Assembly (NCBI RefSeq): GCF_000513935.1
Contig: NZ_AZUY01000019.1
Coordinates: 26,957-90,956, forward strand
From: Mesorhizobium sp. WSM3626
Lineage (GTDB): Bacteria > Pseudomonadota > Alphaproteobacteria > Rhizobiales > Rhizobiaceae
DNA: 64,000 nt
Direction of reading: 5' to 3'
The notes under the pieces are model-generated. The model made no database searches. It had not been told where the DNA came from and saw only the letters and a program-made list of their open reading frames with translations. Numbering within the stretch: the first letter of the stretch is position 1; each line of letters begins with the position of its first letter. The position numbers were made by a program, and so were the translations under genes. Below, piece after piece: positions 25,514 to 34,836 of this stretch.

Positions 25514-27736
25514 ATGATCCTGACACTGGCGCTGCTTGCGGGTCTGGTTGTGGCCTGGCTGCTGATCGGCGTGATGGAGAAATTCCGCCTCGGCCTGCGC
25601 TTCACCCAGGCGCTGCTCTACGTGCCGTTCAAGCTCGCCTACCGGATCAGCGACAATCGCATCAGGCTCGCCCGCAGGGCGCAGGTGCCGGTCATCTATG
25701 TCATCTCGCACCAGTCGCGCTTCGAGCCGGCGCTGATGCTGTCGCTACTGCCCGACGACACGCTGCATATACTCGACGAGGTTTCGGCGCGCTCGCCATG
25801 GCTCGAGCCCTGGCGCGAACTCGGCCGCACCATTGCCTTCAACGCCGAACATGTCTTCGTCAGCCGCCGGCTGGTACGCGTGCTGAAGGGCAAGGGCCGG
25901 CTGGCCGTCTATCTGCCGGACGCGGTCGAGCCCGACGTCAAGACGTTTCGGCTGTTTCGCGCCGTCACCCGCATCGCCATGCAGGCCGACGCCCGCATCG
26001 TGCCGATCTTCGTCGCTGGCGCACGCAACCTGCCGGTCTCGCTGACGCCTAAGGACAAGGCACCCCGTCACTGGTTCCCACGGCTGTCGATCAGTGTTCT
26101 GGAGCCGATGACGATCGCCGAACTGGTGGCGCGCAATCCGGACCAGGCCTCGAACACCAATGCGCTGTTCGACCGGGTTGCCGAAGCCCGGCTTTTCGGC
26201 ACCGACCTCGACCGAGGCCTGTTCCTGGCCATGCGCGATGCCGCTGATCGTGTCGGCGCCTCGCACACCATCATCGAAGATGTCATCTCTGGGGCCCTGA
26301 GCTACCGCAACATGTTCATCGGCGCCCGAGTTCTGGGCAGACGCTTCGAGGCGGTGACGGCGCCGGGAGAGGCTGTTGGACTGATGCTGCCCAATGCCAA
26401 CGGTGTCGTATTGTCGTTCGTCGGCCTTCTCTCGGCCAGCCGGGTGGCGGCGATGATCAATTACACGGCCGGGCCGGCAAGCGTCACCGCGGCGGTGCGC
26501 ACGGCCGTCATCCGCACCGTTGTCTCTTCGCGCGCCTTCGTAGAGAAGGCCGATCTCGCCGATATCGTCGCCGCGGTCGAAAAGGGCGGCGCCAGGCTGC
26601 TGTGGCTGGAAGATGTACGCCAAAGCGTCACCGCGCTGGACAAGGTTGCAGCCGCCTTGCTGTGGCGCCTGCCGCTGCAGCGACAGGATGCGGCCAAGCC
26701 GGGCGTGATCCTGTTCACCTCGGGTTCGGAAGGCACGCCGAAGGCGGTCGTCCTGTCGCAGAAGAACCTTTTCGCCAATGCCATGCAGGCCGAGGCGCGC
26801 ATCACCATCTCGCCGGCGGACATCCTGCTCAACGTGCTGCCGGTGTTCCATTCGTTCGGCCTGACGGGCGGCACCATCCTGCCGCTGGTCACAGGGGTGA
26901 AGCTGTTCCTCTATCCATCGCCTCTCCACTACAAGATCATCCCCGAGATTGCGCGCAAGGTGAAACCGACCATCATGTTCGGCACCGATACGTTCCTCGC
27001 CAACTATGCCCGCACCGCCAAGGACGGAGATTTTTCCAGCCTGCGCTTCGTCGTCGCCGGCGCCGAGGCGGTGAAGCAGGATACCCGCCGCGTCTATCGC
27101 GAGCGCTTCCAGGCCGAGATCATCGAAGGTTTCGGGCTGACCGAGGCGGCGCCCGTGGTTGCCGTCAACACCGCGATCCACGGCCGCGACGGCACGGTCG
27201 GGCGGCTGCTGCCGGCCATGCGCATGAAGCTGGAGCCGGTCGAAGGCATCGATGATGCCGGCCAGTTGTGGCTCGACGGGCCGAACATGATGATGGGCTA
27301 CATGACCGCAGACCGACCCGGCGAGCTACAGCCGCTGACCGGCTGGCACGACACCGGCGACATCGTTGCCGTCGACCGCGAAGGCTTCATCACCATTCGC
27401 GGCCGCGCCAAGCGCTTCGCCAAGATCGCCGGCGAGATGGTGTCGCTGGGCGCGGTCGAGATGCTGGTGCAGTCGCTTTGGCCGGAAGAACGCCATGCGG
27501 CGGTAGCGGTGCCGGACAAGAGGCGCGGCGAGCGCATCGTGCTGGTCACCACCGCAGACGAGGCAAGCGCCGAGGAGCTGCGACAGTTCGGCAAAAAGGC
27601 TGGAGCGGCCGAACTGATGGTGCCAAACGACATCGTCAAGGTCGAAGAAATCCCGGTCCTCGGTTCGGGCAAGACCGATTATGTATCGACCAGGAAGCTG
27701 GCGATCGACCGGCTGGGGCTTGGGGTGGCGGCTTAG
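25514..27736 (+). CDS. Aas-like bifunctional protein: degenerate acyltransferase plus acyl-[ACP] synthetase
   Basis: 740 aa. Residues 1-230 are PlsC/Aas-like: a membrane helix, then ISHQSRFEPA where the HX4D motif reads HX4E, and YLPDAVEPD where FPEGTR is expected. Residues ~240-735 are an AMP-binding synthetase with FTSGSEGTPKAVVLSQ (P-loop), GFGLTEAAPVV, WHDTGDIVAVD and the Lys-containing end VLGSGKTDYV. In E. coli, Aas re-acylates lyso-phosphatidylethanolamine using ACP-bound fatty acid. Here the synthetase half looks active while the transferase half is altered. It stands alone on the plus strand. Confidence 0.85.
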   Translation: MILTLALLAGLVVAWLLIGVMEKFRLGLRFTQALLYVPFKLAYRISDNRIRLARRAQVPVIYVISHQSRFEPALMLSLLPDDTLHILDEVSARSPWLEPWRELGRTIAFNAEHVFVSRRLVRVLKGKGRLAVYLPDAVEPDVKTFRLFRAVTRIAMQADARIVPIFVAGARNLPVSLTPKDKAPRHWFPRLSISVLEPMTIAELVARNPDQASNTNALFDRVAEARLFGTDLDRGLFLAMRDAADRVGASHTIIEDVISGALSYRNMFIGARVLGRRFEAVTAPGEAVGLMLPNANGVVLSFVGLLSASRVAAMINYTAGPASVTAAVRTAVIRTVVSSRAFVEKADLADIVAAVEKGGARLLWLEDVRQSVTALDKVAAALLWRLPLQRQDAAKPGVILFTSGSEGTPKAVVLSQKNLFANAMQAEARITISPADILLNVLPVFHSFGLTGGTILPLVTGVKLFLYPSPLHYKIIPEIARKVKPTIMFGTDTFLANYARTAKDGDFSSLRFVVAGAEAVKQDTRRVYRERFQAEIIEGFGLTEAAPVVAVNTAIHGRDGTVGRLLPAMRMKLEPVEGIDDAGQLWLDGPNMMMGYMTADRPGELQPLTGWHDTGDIVAVDREGFITIRGRAKRFAKIAGEMVSLGAVEMLVQSLWPEERHAAVAVPDKRRGERIVLVTTADEASAEELRQFGKKAGAAELMVPNDIVKVEEIPVLGSGKTDYVSTRKLAIDRLGLGVAA

Positions 27737-27940
27737 AGCCGTTCAGCGTTTGATACAATCGCTGGATAAACTACTCCTTTCGAGATCGCCCGACCCAGGA
27801 TTGGGCCGTCGTGCCGCAGCGATTCAGATGGACAAATCTTAGGTGAGAGAGTATTCACTCCCAACGGAAAGAGACGCTGAGCATGCCTGTTTCCAGCCAG
27901 CGCGACATGACACCTCCTTTGCACGGCAAGGAGATCCTGA

Positions 27941-28741
27941 ATGGCAAAAATCCTCGTCACCGGCGGCACCGGACATCTCGGACGCGATCTCGTGCCGGCA
28001 CTAAACGCCTCCGGGCACGCCGTCAGGTTGCTGGCCAGGAAAGCCGGGCTGGACCGCTCCGTGGAATGGGCGCTCGGCGATCTCGCAACGGGCGAAGGCA
28101 TCGATGAAGCCCTTGGCGGCATCGATACGGTCATCCATGCGGCGACGCTGTCGCCGATCGCCAGGCGCGGTATGCGGCCGATCGATTTCTTCTCCAGTCC
28201 GTCGGATGTCGACGTCGAGGGCACGCGGCGGCTGCTTGCCGCATCGCAACGCGCCGATGTCTCGCATTTCATTTTTGTGTCGATCGTCGGCCTCGACTTC
28301 AGCACCCTGCCCTATAGCCGCGTGAAGCTGGCCGGCGAGCAGCTCGTGCGGACGTCGCCACTTTCATGGTCGGTCATCCGCGCGACGCCATTCTTTTACC
28401 TTCTGGCGCAGATGCTGGCCGGGCTGCGATGGCTGCCGGTCTGGCCGCTGCCGGCCTCGCCATCAAATCCCGTCGATACGCGCGACGTCGCCCGCAGTCT
28501 GGCCCAGGCTGTCAGCGATGGGGAACGCGGCGTCCGCCCGCAGATCGGCGGACCCGAGGTGATGCCGTTCTCGACATTCGCTCGACAGTACCGCGATGCG
28601 CTCGGGCTACGACGTCTCATTCTGCCGTTGCCAGTCAGTCGAAAGATAAGCCTTGCCCTCGGTTTGGTCGAAACCAGCGAGCGGCTGGGAGAAAGAACAT
28701 GGACGGCATGGCTTTCCGAGCAGGGTGGAAGCGTGCGGTGA
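27941..28741 (+). CDS. NmrA/SDR-type NAD(P)-binding protein
   Basis: 266 aa atypical SDR of the NmrA-like type: MAKILVTGGTGHLGRDL gives the GxxGxxG dinucleotide motif, with VIHAATLSP and YSRVKLAGEQLV (active YxxxK). AAGGAGAT precedes the ATG. It has a C-terminal hydrophobic stretch (FYLLAQMLAGLRWLPVWPLPA) usual in quinone- or UDP-sugar-related SDRs. It lies just ahead of a TetR-type regulator on the same strand, which may control it. Confidence 0.85.
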   Translation: MAKILVTGGTGHLGRDLVPALNASGHAVRLLARKAGLDRSVEWALGDLATGEGIDEALGGIDTVIHAATLSPIARRGMRPIDFFSSPSDVDVEGTRRLLAASQRADVSHFIFVSIVGLDFSTLPYSRVKLAGEQLVRTSPLSWSVIRATPFFYLLAQMLAGLRWLPVWPLPASPSNPVDTRDVARSLAQAVSDGERGVRPQIGGPEVMPFSTFARQYRDALGLRRLILPLPVSRKISLALGLVETSERLGERTWTAWLSEQGGSVR

Positions 28742-28819
28742 GTGATCCCTGATTTCGCACGGGGATGGCATTGTCGAGCGCTAACCCCCGCCGCCAGGAT
28801 CGGGTGAACAGGAATAGCC

Positions 28820-29413
28820 ATGAAGCCGTCATCCGCAGGACGCGAGCGCATTCTACGCGAAGCCATCCGCCTGTTCGCCGAGCGCGGCTATGACCGGACC
28901 AGCGTTCCCGAAATTCAGGAGGCCGCCGGCCTGTCGCGTGGCTCGGGTGCGCTCTACAAGCACTTTCCCTCGAAGGAAGCGCTGCTTGCCGCGGCTATCG
29001 ACCGGTTTGTTGGAACGGCACGGGAGGGACGGGCCGAGCTTGGCGAACAGGTGCTTCCTGCCGATCAGGGGGCGCGGCGGATCGTGGAGGGTATGCTGGA
29101 AAAACTCGGCGCGAATCGCGACATGCTCAGAATCCTGTGGCGCGATCTCGAGCACTTCCCGGAATTGAAAGCCTCGGCGCGTGGCGAGATCATGCAAAGC
29201 ACATACCACGCAGTCGCCGAATGGCTGCGGGAGCGCCAGCGCCAAGGCGAACTGCGCCCCCATGACAGCGACGCGGTCGCCGCCGTCATCGTCGGCAGCG
29301 TCGCCATGTTCCGCGTCTTCGAAGCGATCTGGACCGAGCGCTCGATCGAGGTCAGCGACGAACGCTTCGCGTCCGCCTGGACCGATTTGCTGATCCGGGG
29401 CCTGCGGCCCTAA
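28820..29413 (+). CDS. TetR/AcrR family transcriptional regulator
   Basis: 197 aa. HTH region RERILREAIRLFAERGYDRT with GSGALYKHFPSKEALL is standard TetR_N; the C-terminal ~130 residues form the ligand-binding helices. Its TAA stop shares bases with the pssA TAG stop on the other strand (CTAA at 29410-29413). Regulated gene is unknown; the NmrA-like gene directly upstream is the simplest candidate. Confidence 0.9.
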   Translation: MKPSSAGRERILREAIRLFAERGYDRTSVPEIQEAAGLSRGSGALYKHFPSKEALLAAAIDRFVGTAREGRAELGEQVLPADQGARRIVEGMLEKLGANRDMLRILWRDLEHFPELKASARGEIMQSTYHAVAEWLRERQRQGELRPHDSDAVAAVIVGSVAMFRVFEAIWTERSIEVSDERFASAWTDLLIRGLRP

Positions 29414-30228
29414 CCTATATCCGAAGGCGGCACCTTCTCGCCTTCCAGCTTGGCGCGCTTGGAGTAGGCGCGCACGGAAAACGGCAGGAAGATCAGGTAG
29501 CCCGCGACCGATGCCGTCAGCGTGTACCACGGATAGGTCATCAGCAGGAGGACGTATAGGACGACGGCGAGGATGACCGGCAGCACCCTGTCGCCAGGGA
29601 TCTTGACGTTCTTGCCGGAATAAACCGGCAACCGGCTGACCAGCAGGAAGGCGACCAGGATGGTGAAGCCGGTGGCGACGAAGGCGGCCGGCCGGCTGGG
29701 CTCAACCCCAAGGCGAAGGAAATATAGGTAGAGCGGCAGCATCACCAGCACGGCACCCGCCGGCGCCGGCACACCGACGAAATATTCGGTCTGCCATATC
29801 GGGCGCTCGGCCTTCTCGTCGTCGAGCACGTTGAAACGCGCCAGCCGCAACCCACAGGCGATCGCAAACAGCAGTGCCGCTATCCAGCCCGGCGAGCCGG
29901 CACGGTCGAGCAGGAAGGCATAGAGCACCAGTGCTGGCGCGACACCGAAATTGACGATGTCGGCCAGCGAATCCATCTGCGCGCCGAATTTGGAGGTCGC
30001 CTTCAGCATCCGCGCCAAGCGGCCGTCGATGCCGTCGAGGAAAGCAGCCAGCAGCACCATCACCACCGCCGGCTCGAAACGCCCCTCGAAGCCGAAGCGG
30101 ATGCCGGACAGGCCGGCGCAGATGGCAAGCACGGTGACCAGGTTGGGTAGCACCATGCGCATCGGGATCTCGCGGATGCGCGGACCGCCGCTGGCATGGG
30201 CTTCGAATTTTTTATACTGCGTGCCCAC
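29410..30228 (-). CDS. pssA: CDP-diacylglycerol--serine O-phosphatidyltransferase
   Basis: 272 aa integral membrane CDP-alcohol phosphotransferase. The catalytic signature DG-x2-AR-x8-G-x3-D-x3-D is complete in FLDGIDGRLAR ... GAQMDSLAD near residue 70. It makes phosphatidylserine, which the Psd just upstream decarboxylates to phosphatidylethanolamine. GTG 30228 starts two bases after the psd stop, so the genes are tightly coupled; a downstream Met near residue 23 (MRMVLPNL) is a possible alternative start. Confidence 0.95.
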   Translation of the reverse strand: MGTQYKKFEAHASGGPRIREIPMRMVLPNLVTVLAICAGLSGIRFGFEGRFEPAVVMVLLAAFLDGIDGRLARMLKATSKFGAQMDSLADIVNFGVAPALVLYAFLLDRAGSPGWIAALLFAIACGLRLARFNVLDDEKAERPIWQTEYFVGVPAPAGAVLVMLPLYLYFLRLGVEPSRPAAFVATGFTILVAFLLVSRLPVYSGKNVKIPGDRVLPVILAVVLYVLLLMTYPWYTLTASVAGYLIFLPFSVRAYSKRAKLEGEKVPPSDIG

Positions 30229-30230
30229 CG

Positions 30231-30929
30231 TCAGGAAATCCGCACGAGGGGCGTGCCGGCAACGCCGCCGAACTCGGCCAGCACGGTTTCGCCGCCGACC
30301 GCCGTCTGGCCAACGGCAACGCGCGGCGTGGCGGTCAAAGGCAGGAATACGTCGACGCGCGAGCCGAAACGGATCAGGCCGAAACGCTCGCCGGTGCCGA
30401 TCGAAGCGCCGGCCTCGGTCCAGCAGACAATGCGGCGCGCCACCAGGCCGGCGATCTGGACTGCCGCCACCGTGCCGTTGGGGCTCTCGATGAGAAGGCC
30501 GTTGCGCTCGTTTTCGGTGCTCGCCTTGTCCAGTTCGGCATTGAGGAACTTTCCGGGCCGATGTTCAATCTTGGTGATGCGGCCGCGAACCGGAGAGCGG
30601 TTCACGTGGCAGGAAAAGACATTCATGAACACGGAGATGCGGGTCATCTCGACATTGCCGAGGCCAAGCTCGCGCGGTGGCACGGCCGGCCCGACCGCCG
30701 AGATGATGCCATCGGCGGGGCTCACCACCAGGCGGTCGTCGACAGGCGTGACGCGCTCGGGGTCGCGGAAGAAATAGACGCACCAGGCGGTGAGGATCAG
30801 GCCGATCCAGAACAGGATCGAGGAGAAATAGCCGAGGAAGAGCGTCGCCGCGCCAAAGGCCGCGATGAAGGGATAACCTTCGCGATGGATCGGTACGAAC
30901 GCGTTCTTGACCGTGTCGACAAGGCTCAT
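30231..30929 (-). CDS. psd: Phosphatidylserine decarboxylase proenzyme
   Basis: 232 aa, the short proenzyme form usual in alphaproteobacteria. It self-cleaves at the Gly-Ser of RFGSRVDVF to give a pyruvoyl prosthetic group. Other blocks are [23 protein letters not shown], and a hydrophobic N-terminal anchor ([15 protein letters not shown]). With pssA it forms the phosphatidylethanolamine pathway at the inner membrane. Confidence 0.96.
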   Translation of the reverse strand: MSLVDTVKNAFVPIHREGYPFIAAFGAATLFLGYFSSILFWIGLILTAWCVYFFRDPERVTPVDDRLVVSPADGIISAVGPAVPPRELGLGNVEMTRISVFMNVFSCHVNRSPVRGRITKIEHRPGKFLNAELDKASTENERNGLLIESPNGTVAAVQIAGLVARRIVCWTEAGASIGTGERFGLIRFGSRVDVFLPLTATPRVAVGQTAVGGETVLAEFGGVAGTPLVRIS

Positions 30930-31289
30930 GGGGCGGTCCCTGTTTCAGGTCCGGCCTCAATAGCCGAAACACCCCCTGCCCGCAACGCGACAATGGGCGG
31001 CGCGGATGAACCGGCAAGGGCGGGCCGTGTCCGGATGGCCGGATGCTCCGTATCTCGTGAAGTCGAGACCGGCTTGCGGGTTGTCGATATAGCTGACACG
31101 ACAAGATGCGCCTGTCGTCAGCGACGGCAATTCGGACCCGCCATCATGCGGCGCCAACGATCACGCCGATGGAGCGTTCTTCGTTAGTGAAAAGCATTAA
31201 GCCCGCTGTCGGCAAATCGCCTTCTCGCCCGTCCTTGGTGAGAAGCACCTCATCACAGGGCTGATGACGCGCAACGGAGGCTCCTGATC
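30930..31289. other. Intergenic region between psd and the SMP-30 remnant
   Basis: 360 bases between divergent genes. Holds the psd promoter, which I could not place. No ORF, strong hairpin or repeat stands out. GGAGG at 31277-31281 is the ribosome site of the next gene. Confidence 0.4.
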
Positions 31290-32062
31290 ATGCGAATATC
31301 ATCCGGCAACAAAGCGCATATTGTCATGGAAGGTCTCGCCGTCGGCGAATCGCCGCGTTGGCATGACGGACGCCTTTGGGTCTGCAACTGGGGCACCGGC
31401 GAGATCATTGCCGTCGATGCGCACGGCAACAGCGAGGTCATGCTCAGGATTCCGGCTGTCCTGCCCTACTCCATCGACTGGCTGCCGGATGGTCGTCTGC
31501 TGGTTGTCTCAGGCCGCGAGGGCCTTCTGTTGCGGCAGGAAGCCGATGGCTCGCTCGTCACTCATGCGGATATGCGCGGCCTGTCGAAAAGCCCGTGGAA
31601 CGAGATCGTCGTCGATGGGCGGGGCAACATCTATGTCAATGGCGGCGGGCCGGCTCCGGCGGCGGGCCAGCATTTCGGCCCCGGCACCATCGTCTTGGTC
31701 ACACCGGATGGAAAGGTCAGGCAGGTGGCGGACGCTATCGCCTTCGCCAACGGCATGGCTGTGACCCCTGATAACAAGACGCTGATCATCGCCGAATCCC
31801 ATGCCAACAGGCTGACCGCTTTCGACCTTGCCTCCGACGGCTCCTTGTCCAACCGATGCATCTGGGCCGATCTCGACGGATATCCCGACGGCATCTGCCT
31901 CGATGCCGAAGGGGCGGCCTGGTATGCCGACGTTCCCAACAAGCACTGCGTGCGGGTGCGCGAGCCCAGTGGCGCGGCTTCGAGCACATGACAAGCGACG
32001 CCCGCACCGGCCAGGTGCTCGGCATCGAAGCGCCGGCACCGGGCGTGGGCTGGCCCGGCTAG
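31290..32062 (+). pseudogene. SMP-30/gluconolactonase family gene, internally deleted and frameshifted
   Basis: The first 224 codons are a normal SMP-30 beta-propeller: GESPRWHDGRLWVC, KSPWNEIVVD and GYPDGICLD supply the metal-binding Glu, Asn and Asp. After VRVRE (31964) this frame reads junk and stops at 31991. In the +2 frame the same DNA continues AQWRGFEHM and TGQVLGIEAPAPGVGWPG, the standard C-terminal end of the family, to a stop at 32062. About 30-40 codons, including the expected CFACMLGG-type segment, are missing at the junction. The gene is therefore a deletion-frameshift remnant. It overlaps the next, convergent gene's stop by a few bases. Confidence 0.8.
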
Positions 32063-32412
32063 AGTCCCGGCACGCGCTGATAGTTGGCGATATCAGCCCG
32101 AACTCCGAGCCGGGCGATCGTCTCCTGCGGGTTGAAGGCTATGCGCTCATGCGCCGCCTTGACGATCGGCACCACTTTGTCGACGGCAGCCTGGCTTTCC
32201 CATTCGACGATGGTGACGAGGTTGAACTCGCCCGGTCCGGAGAATTGCTCGAGCAGGAAGTCCTGGACGAAGCCTTGCTGCAGACGCAGCAACTCATGCG
32301 TCATCTTCACCTTTGTGAGGATCTCGTCGCGGGCATTGGCGGGTACGACGAACTTGTCCACCCTGAACACGCTGCCGCCATTAACGTTTTGATTCGTAAA
32401 GCTGATATCCAT
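32059..32412 (-). CDS. Antibiotic biosynthesis monooxygenase (ABM)-like dimeric alpha/beta-barrel protein
   Basis: 117 aa. FRVDKFVVPANARDEILTKV, FVQDFLLEQFSG and LVTIVEWESQAAVDKVV show the ABM ferredoxin-like strand-helix order. Members are small cofactor-free monooxygenases or heme/quinone-binding proteins; function here is unknown. Its stop overlaps the stop of the SMP-30 remnant on the other strand. Confidence 0.75.
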   Translation of the reverse strand: MDISFTNQNVNGGSVFRVDKFVVPANARDEILTKVKMTHELLRLQQGFVQDFLLEQFSGPGEFNLVTIVEWESQAAVDKVVPIVKAAHERIAFNPQETIARLGVRADIANYQRVPGL

Positions 32413-32502
32413 TTGATTGCGTCCTCGAGGATGCTGTTTTTCGGCTCTCGGGCGACGGTCTACAATCTCAACTTAGGTTGAGGTCAAGTGGCTTTTTGTG
32501 AG

Positions 32503-34386
32503 CTACGACATCTCCGACGTGCGCCTGCGCACGACGACACCCAGTTCGTCGCTTTCGCGGGCAATGCGCAGCCGCTCCTCGGCTTCGGTCGCCTCGCGCT
32601 GGCGGTCCCACATCGAGGCGTAGAGGCCGTGCTTTCGCATCAGCTCGACATGGGTGCCGCGCTCGGCGATCTGGCCATCCTTGAGCACGATGATCTCGTC
32701 GGCTGAAATCACCGTCGACAGGCGGTGGGCGATGACGATGGTGGTGCGGCCCTTGCTGACCAGGTCGAGCGCGGCCTGGATCTCCTGCTCGGTGTGGCTG
32801 TCGAGCGCCGAAGTGGCTTCGTCGAGCATCAGGATCGGCGGCGCCTTCAGGATGGTGCGGGCGATCGCCACACGTTGCTTCTCGCCACCGGAAAGCTTCA
32901 GCCCGCGCTCGCCGACCATCGACTTGTAGCCGTCGGGCAGCTTCTCGATGAACGGTCCGATCTGGGCGAGTTCGGCGGCCTTGCGCACCTCCTCCTCGCC
33001 GGCGCTGACACGGCCATAGCGGATGTTATAGGCGATGGTGTCGTTGAACAGCACCGTGTCCTGCGGCACCATGCCGAGCACCGCGCGCAGGCTGTCCTGC
33101 GTCACGTCCTTGATATCCTGGCCGTCGATCAACACCTGGCCACCCTGTACGTCATAGAAGCGGAACAGCAGCCGCGAGATGGTCGACTTGCCCGCGCCCG
33201 ACGGCCCGACAATGGCAACCGTCTTGCCGGCCGGCACTTCGAAGGAGACGCCTTTCAGGATCTTGCGGTTCGGATCATAGGAAAAGTGGACGTCGCGGAA
33301 CTCGACCTTGCCGGCGCTGACGGCCAGCGGCTTGGCGTTGGGCCTGTCGACGATCTCCTGCGGCACGTCGAGCAGGTCGAACATGTGCTCGATGTCGGTC
33401 AACCCTTGCCGGATCTCGCGGTAGATGAAGCCGATGAAGTTGAGCGGCACGGACAGCTGCACCAGCATTGCATTGATGAACACGAAATCGCCGACGCTCT
33501 GGGTGCCGGCCTGCACCTCCAGCGCCGACATGCACATGACGACGACCGTGCCGACGCCGAAGATGAAGCCCTGGCCAAAGTTCAGCCAGCCGAGCGAGGT
33601 CCAGGTCTTGGTGGCGGCGATTTCGTAACGCGCCATCGAGCGGTCGAAGCGCTCGGCCTCCATGCGCTCATTGGTGAAATACTTGACCGTCTCGAAATTG
33701 AGCAGCGAGTCGATCGCCTTGGTGTTGGCGTCGGTGTCGCTGTCGTTCATGTCGCGGCGGATCGAGATGCGCCAGTCGCTCGCCTTGACGGTGAACCAGA
33801 CGTAGACGCAGACGGTGATCGCCACGACGGCCACATATTTCCAGCCATAGGTGAAACCGAATATGCCGGCGGTCAGCGCGAATTCGAGGATCGTCGGCGC
33901 CGTGTTCAGCATGATGAAGCGCACGATCGTCTCAATGCCCTTGGTGCCGCGCTCGATGATGCGCGACAGGCCCCCGGTGCGGCGTTCGAGATGGAAGCGC
34001 AACGACAGCTGATGCATGTGCACGAAGGTGCGGAAGGCAAGCTGGCGCACCGCATGCTGGCCGACACGGGCAAACAGCGCATCGCGCAGTTGGTTGAAGC
34101 CGAGTTGGACGAGCCTCAGCACATTATAGGCAACGACCAGCATCACCGGGGCAAGCATGAACGACGGCAGCGGCGGGGGTGTTTTGAAGCCGCCCGCCAG
34201 CGCATCGGTTGCCCATTTGAAGAAATAGGGACCGGCGACCAGCGTCACCTTGGCCACGACCAGCAGCAGCGTCGCCCAGGTCACCCGTGCTCTGAGGTCG
34301 GCGCGGTCGGCCGGCCACATATAGGGCCAGAGGTTGCGCAACGTCGCGAGTGTCGAGGTGTCGGCGGAGACGGTTTTTTCGGCCAC
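32503..34386 (-). CDS. Atm1-type (HMT/ABCB7-like) ABC exporter
   Basis: About 627 aa half-transporter: six-helix permease domain to residue ~340, then an ATPase with Walker A GPSGAGKST, signature LSGGEKQR and Walker B ILMLDEATSALD. Similarity to the Atm1/ABCB7 group (LNFETVKYFTNE, SVPLNFIGFIYREIRQ) suggests export of glutathione-linked metal or sulfur species across the inner membrane. I take GTG 34386, 25 bases after the ArsR stop; the longer frame would overlap arsR. An ArsR regulator directly upstream points to metal-responsive expression. Confidence 0.9.
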   Translation of the reverse strand: MAEKTVSADTSTLATLRNLWPYMWPADRADLRARVTWATLLLVVAKVTLVAGPYFFKWATDALAGGFKTPPPLPSFMLAPVMLVVAYNVLRLVQLGFNQLRDALFARVGQHAVRQLAFRTFVHMHQLSLRFHLERRTGGLSRIIERGTKGIETIVRFIMLNTAPTILEFALTAGIFGFTYGWKYVAVVAITVCVYVWFTVKASDWRISIRRDMNDSDTDANTKAIDSLLNFETVKYFTNERMEAERFDRSMARYEIAATKTWTSLGWLNFGQGFIFGVGTVVVMCMSALEVQAGTQSVGDFVFINAMLVQLSVPLNFIGFIYREIRQGLTDIEHMFDLLDVPQEIVDRPNAKPLAVSAGKVEFRDVHFSYDPNRKILKGVSFEVPAGKTVAIVGPSGAGKSTISRLLFRFYDVQGGQVLIDGQDIKDVTQDSLRAVLGMVPQDTVLFNDTIAYNIRYGRVSAGEEEVRKAAELAQIGPFIEKLPDGYKSMVGERGLKLSGGEKQRVAIARTILKAPPILMLDEATSALDSHTEQEIQAALDLVSKGRTTIVIAHRLSTVISADEIIVLKDGQIAERGTHVELMRKHGLYASMWDRQREATEAEERLRIARESDELGVVVRRRTSEMS

Positions 34387-34411
34387 TTTTCTTGCCTTTT
34401 GGGTGAGAGGG

Positions 34412-34759
34412 TCAGCGGCCGGAGCAGCAGGAATTGATGAGCGCGCCGAGCGATTCCGATACATCGGCAAGTGCCGCGCGATCGACAGCATAGCGCGATC
34501 GCTGACGGTCGGGCTCGAACCGGACCAGGCCGGCCTCGACCAATATTTTCAAATGCTGTGAGATGGTCGACTGCGCCAGATCGAAATGATCGACGACCTC
34601 ACGGCAGCAGCAGGAATTGCTGGCGGACAGATGCTTCAGTATCTCGATCCGGGCCGGATGCGAAAGCGCTGCGAACCGGGCCGCGACAGCGCGACTGTCC
34701 GGCATGCGGCCGGACGGTGCCGAGACGGCGTGGTCTGGTATGGGGAAGCACTCTGTCAT
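34412..34759 (-). CDS. ArsR/SmtB family metalloregulator
   Basis: 115 aa winged helix with FAALSHPARIEILKHL and the recognition helix LAQSTISQHLKIL. Two Cys clusters stand out: C50-C51-C52 just before the DNA-binding helix (NSCCCREVVDHF), near the classical ArsR alpha3 metal site, and C111-C112 at the C-terminus (NSCCSGR). Thiophilic metal or metalloid sensing is likely (As, Cd, Cu(I) or similar). It is first in an operon with the Atm1-type exporter, and presumably represses it until metal binds. Confidence 0.9.
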   Translation of the reverse strand: MTECFPIPDHAVSAPSGRMPDSRAVAARFAALSHPARIEILKHLSASNSCCCREVVDHFDLAQSTISQHLKILVEAGLVRFEPDRQRSRYAVDRAALADVSESLGALINSCCSGR

Positions 34760-34836
34760 CGTTCATCGGCGATAGACGATGACCGATGACAGGGCAAGCT
34801 AGGCCGATGGGTAGATCGCCGGAATTGCCGGTCTCC

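Noticed and set aside
25745..27181. Long ORF antisense to the Aas-like gene
   Set aside because: Shadow of a gene with intact AMP-binding motifs; the antisense product has no recognisable domain.
29410..29413. TetR and pssA stops overlapping as CTAA
   Set aside because: A four-base convergent overlap is compact gene packing and needs no special explanation.
32725..34437. Long ORF antisense to the Atm1-type exporter
   Set aside because: The minus strand has Walker A, signature and Walker B motifs. The plus-strand product has His/Asp/Arg-rich composition without domains.
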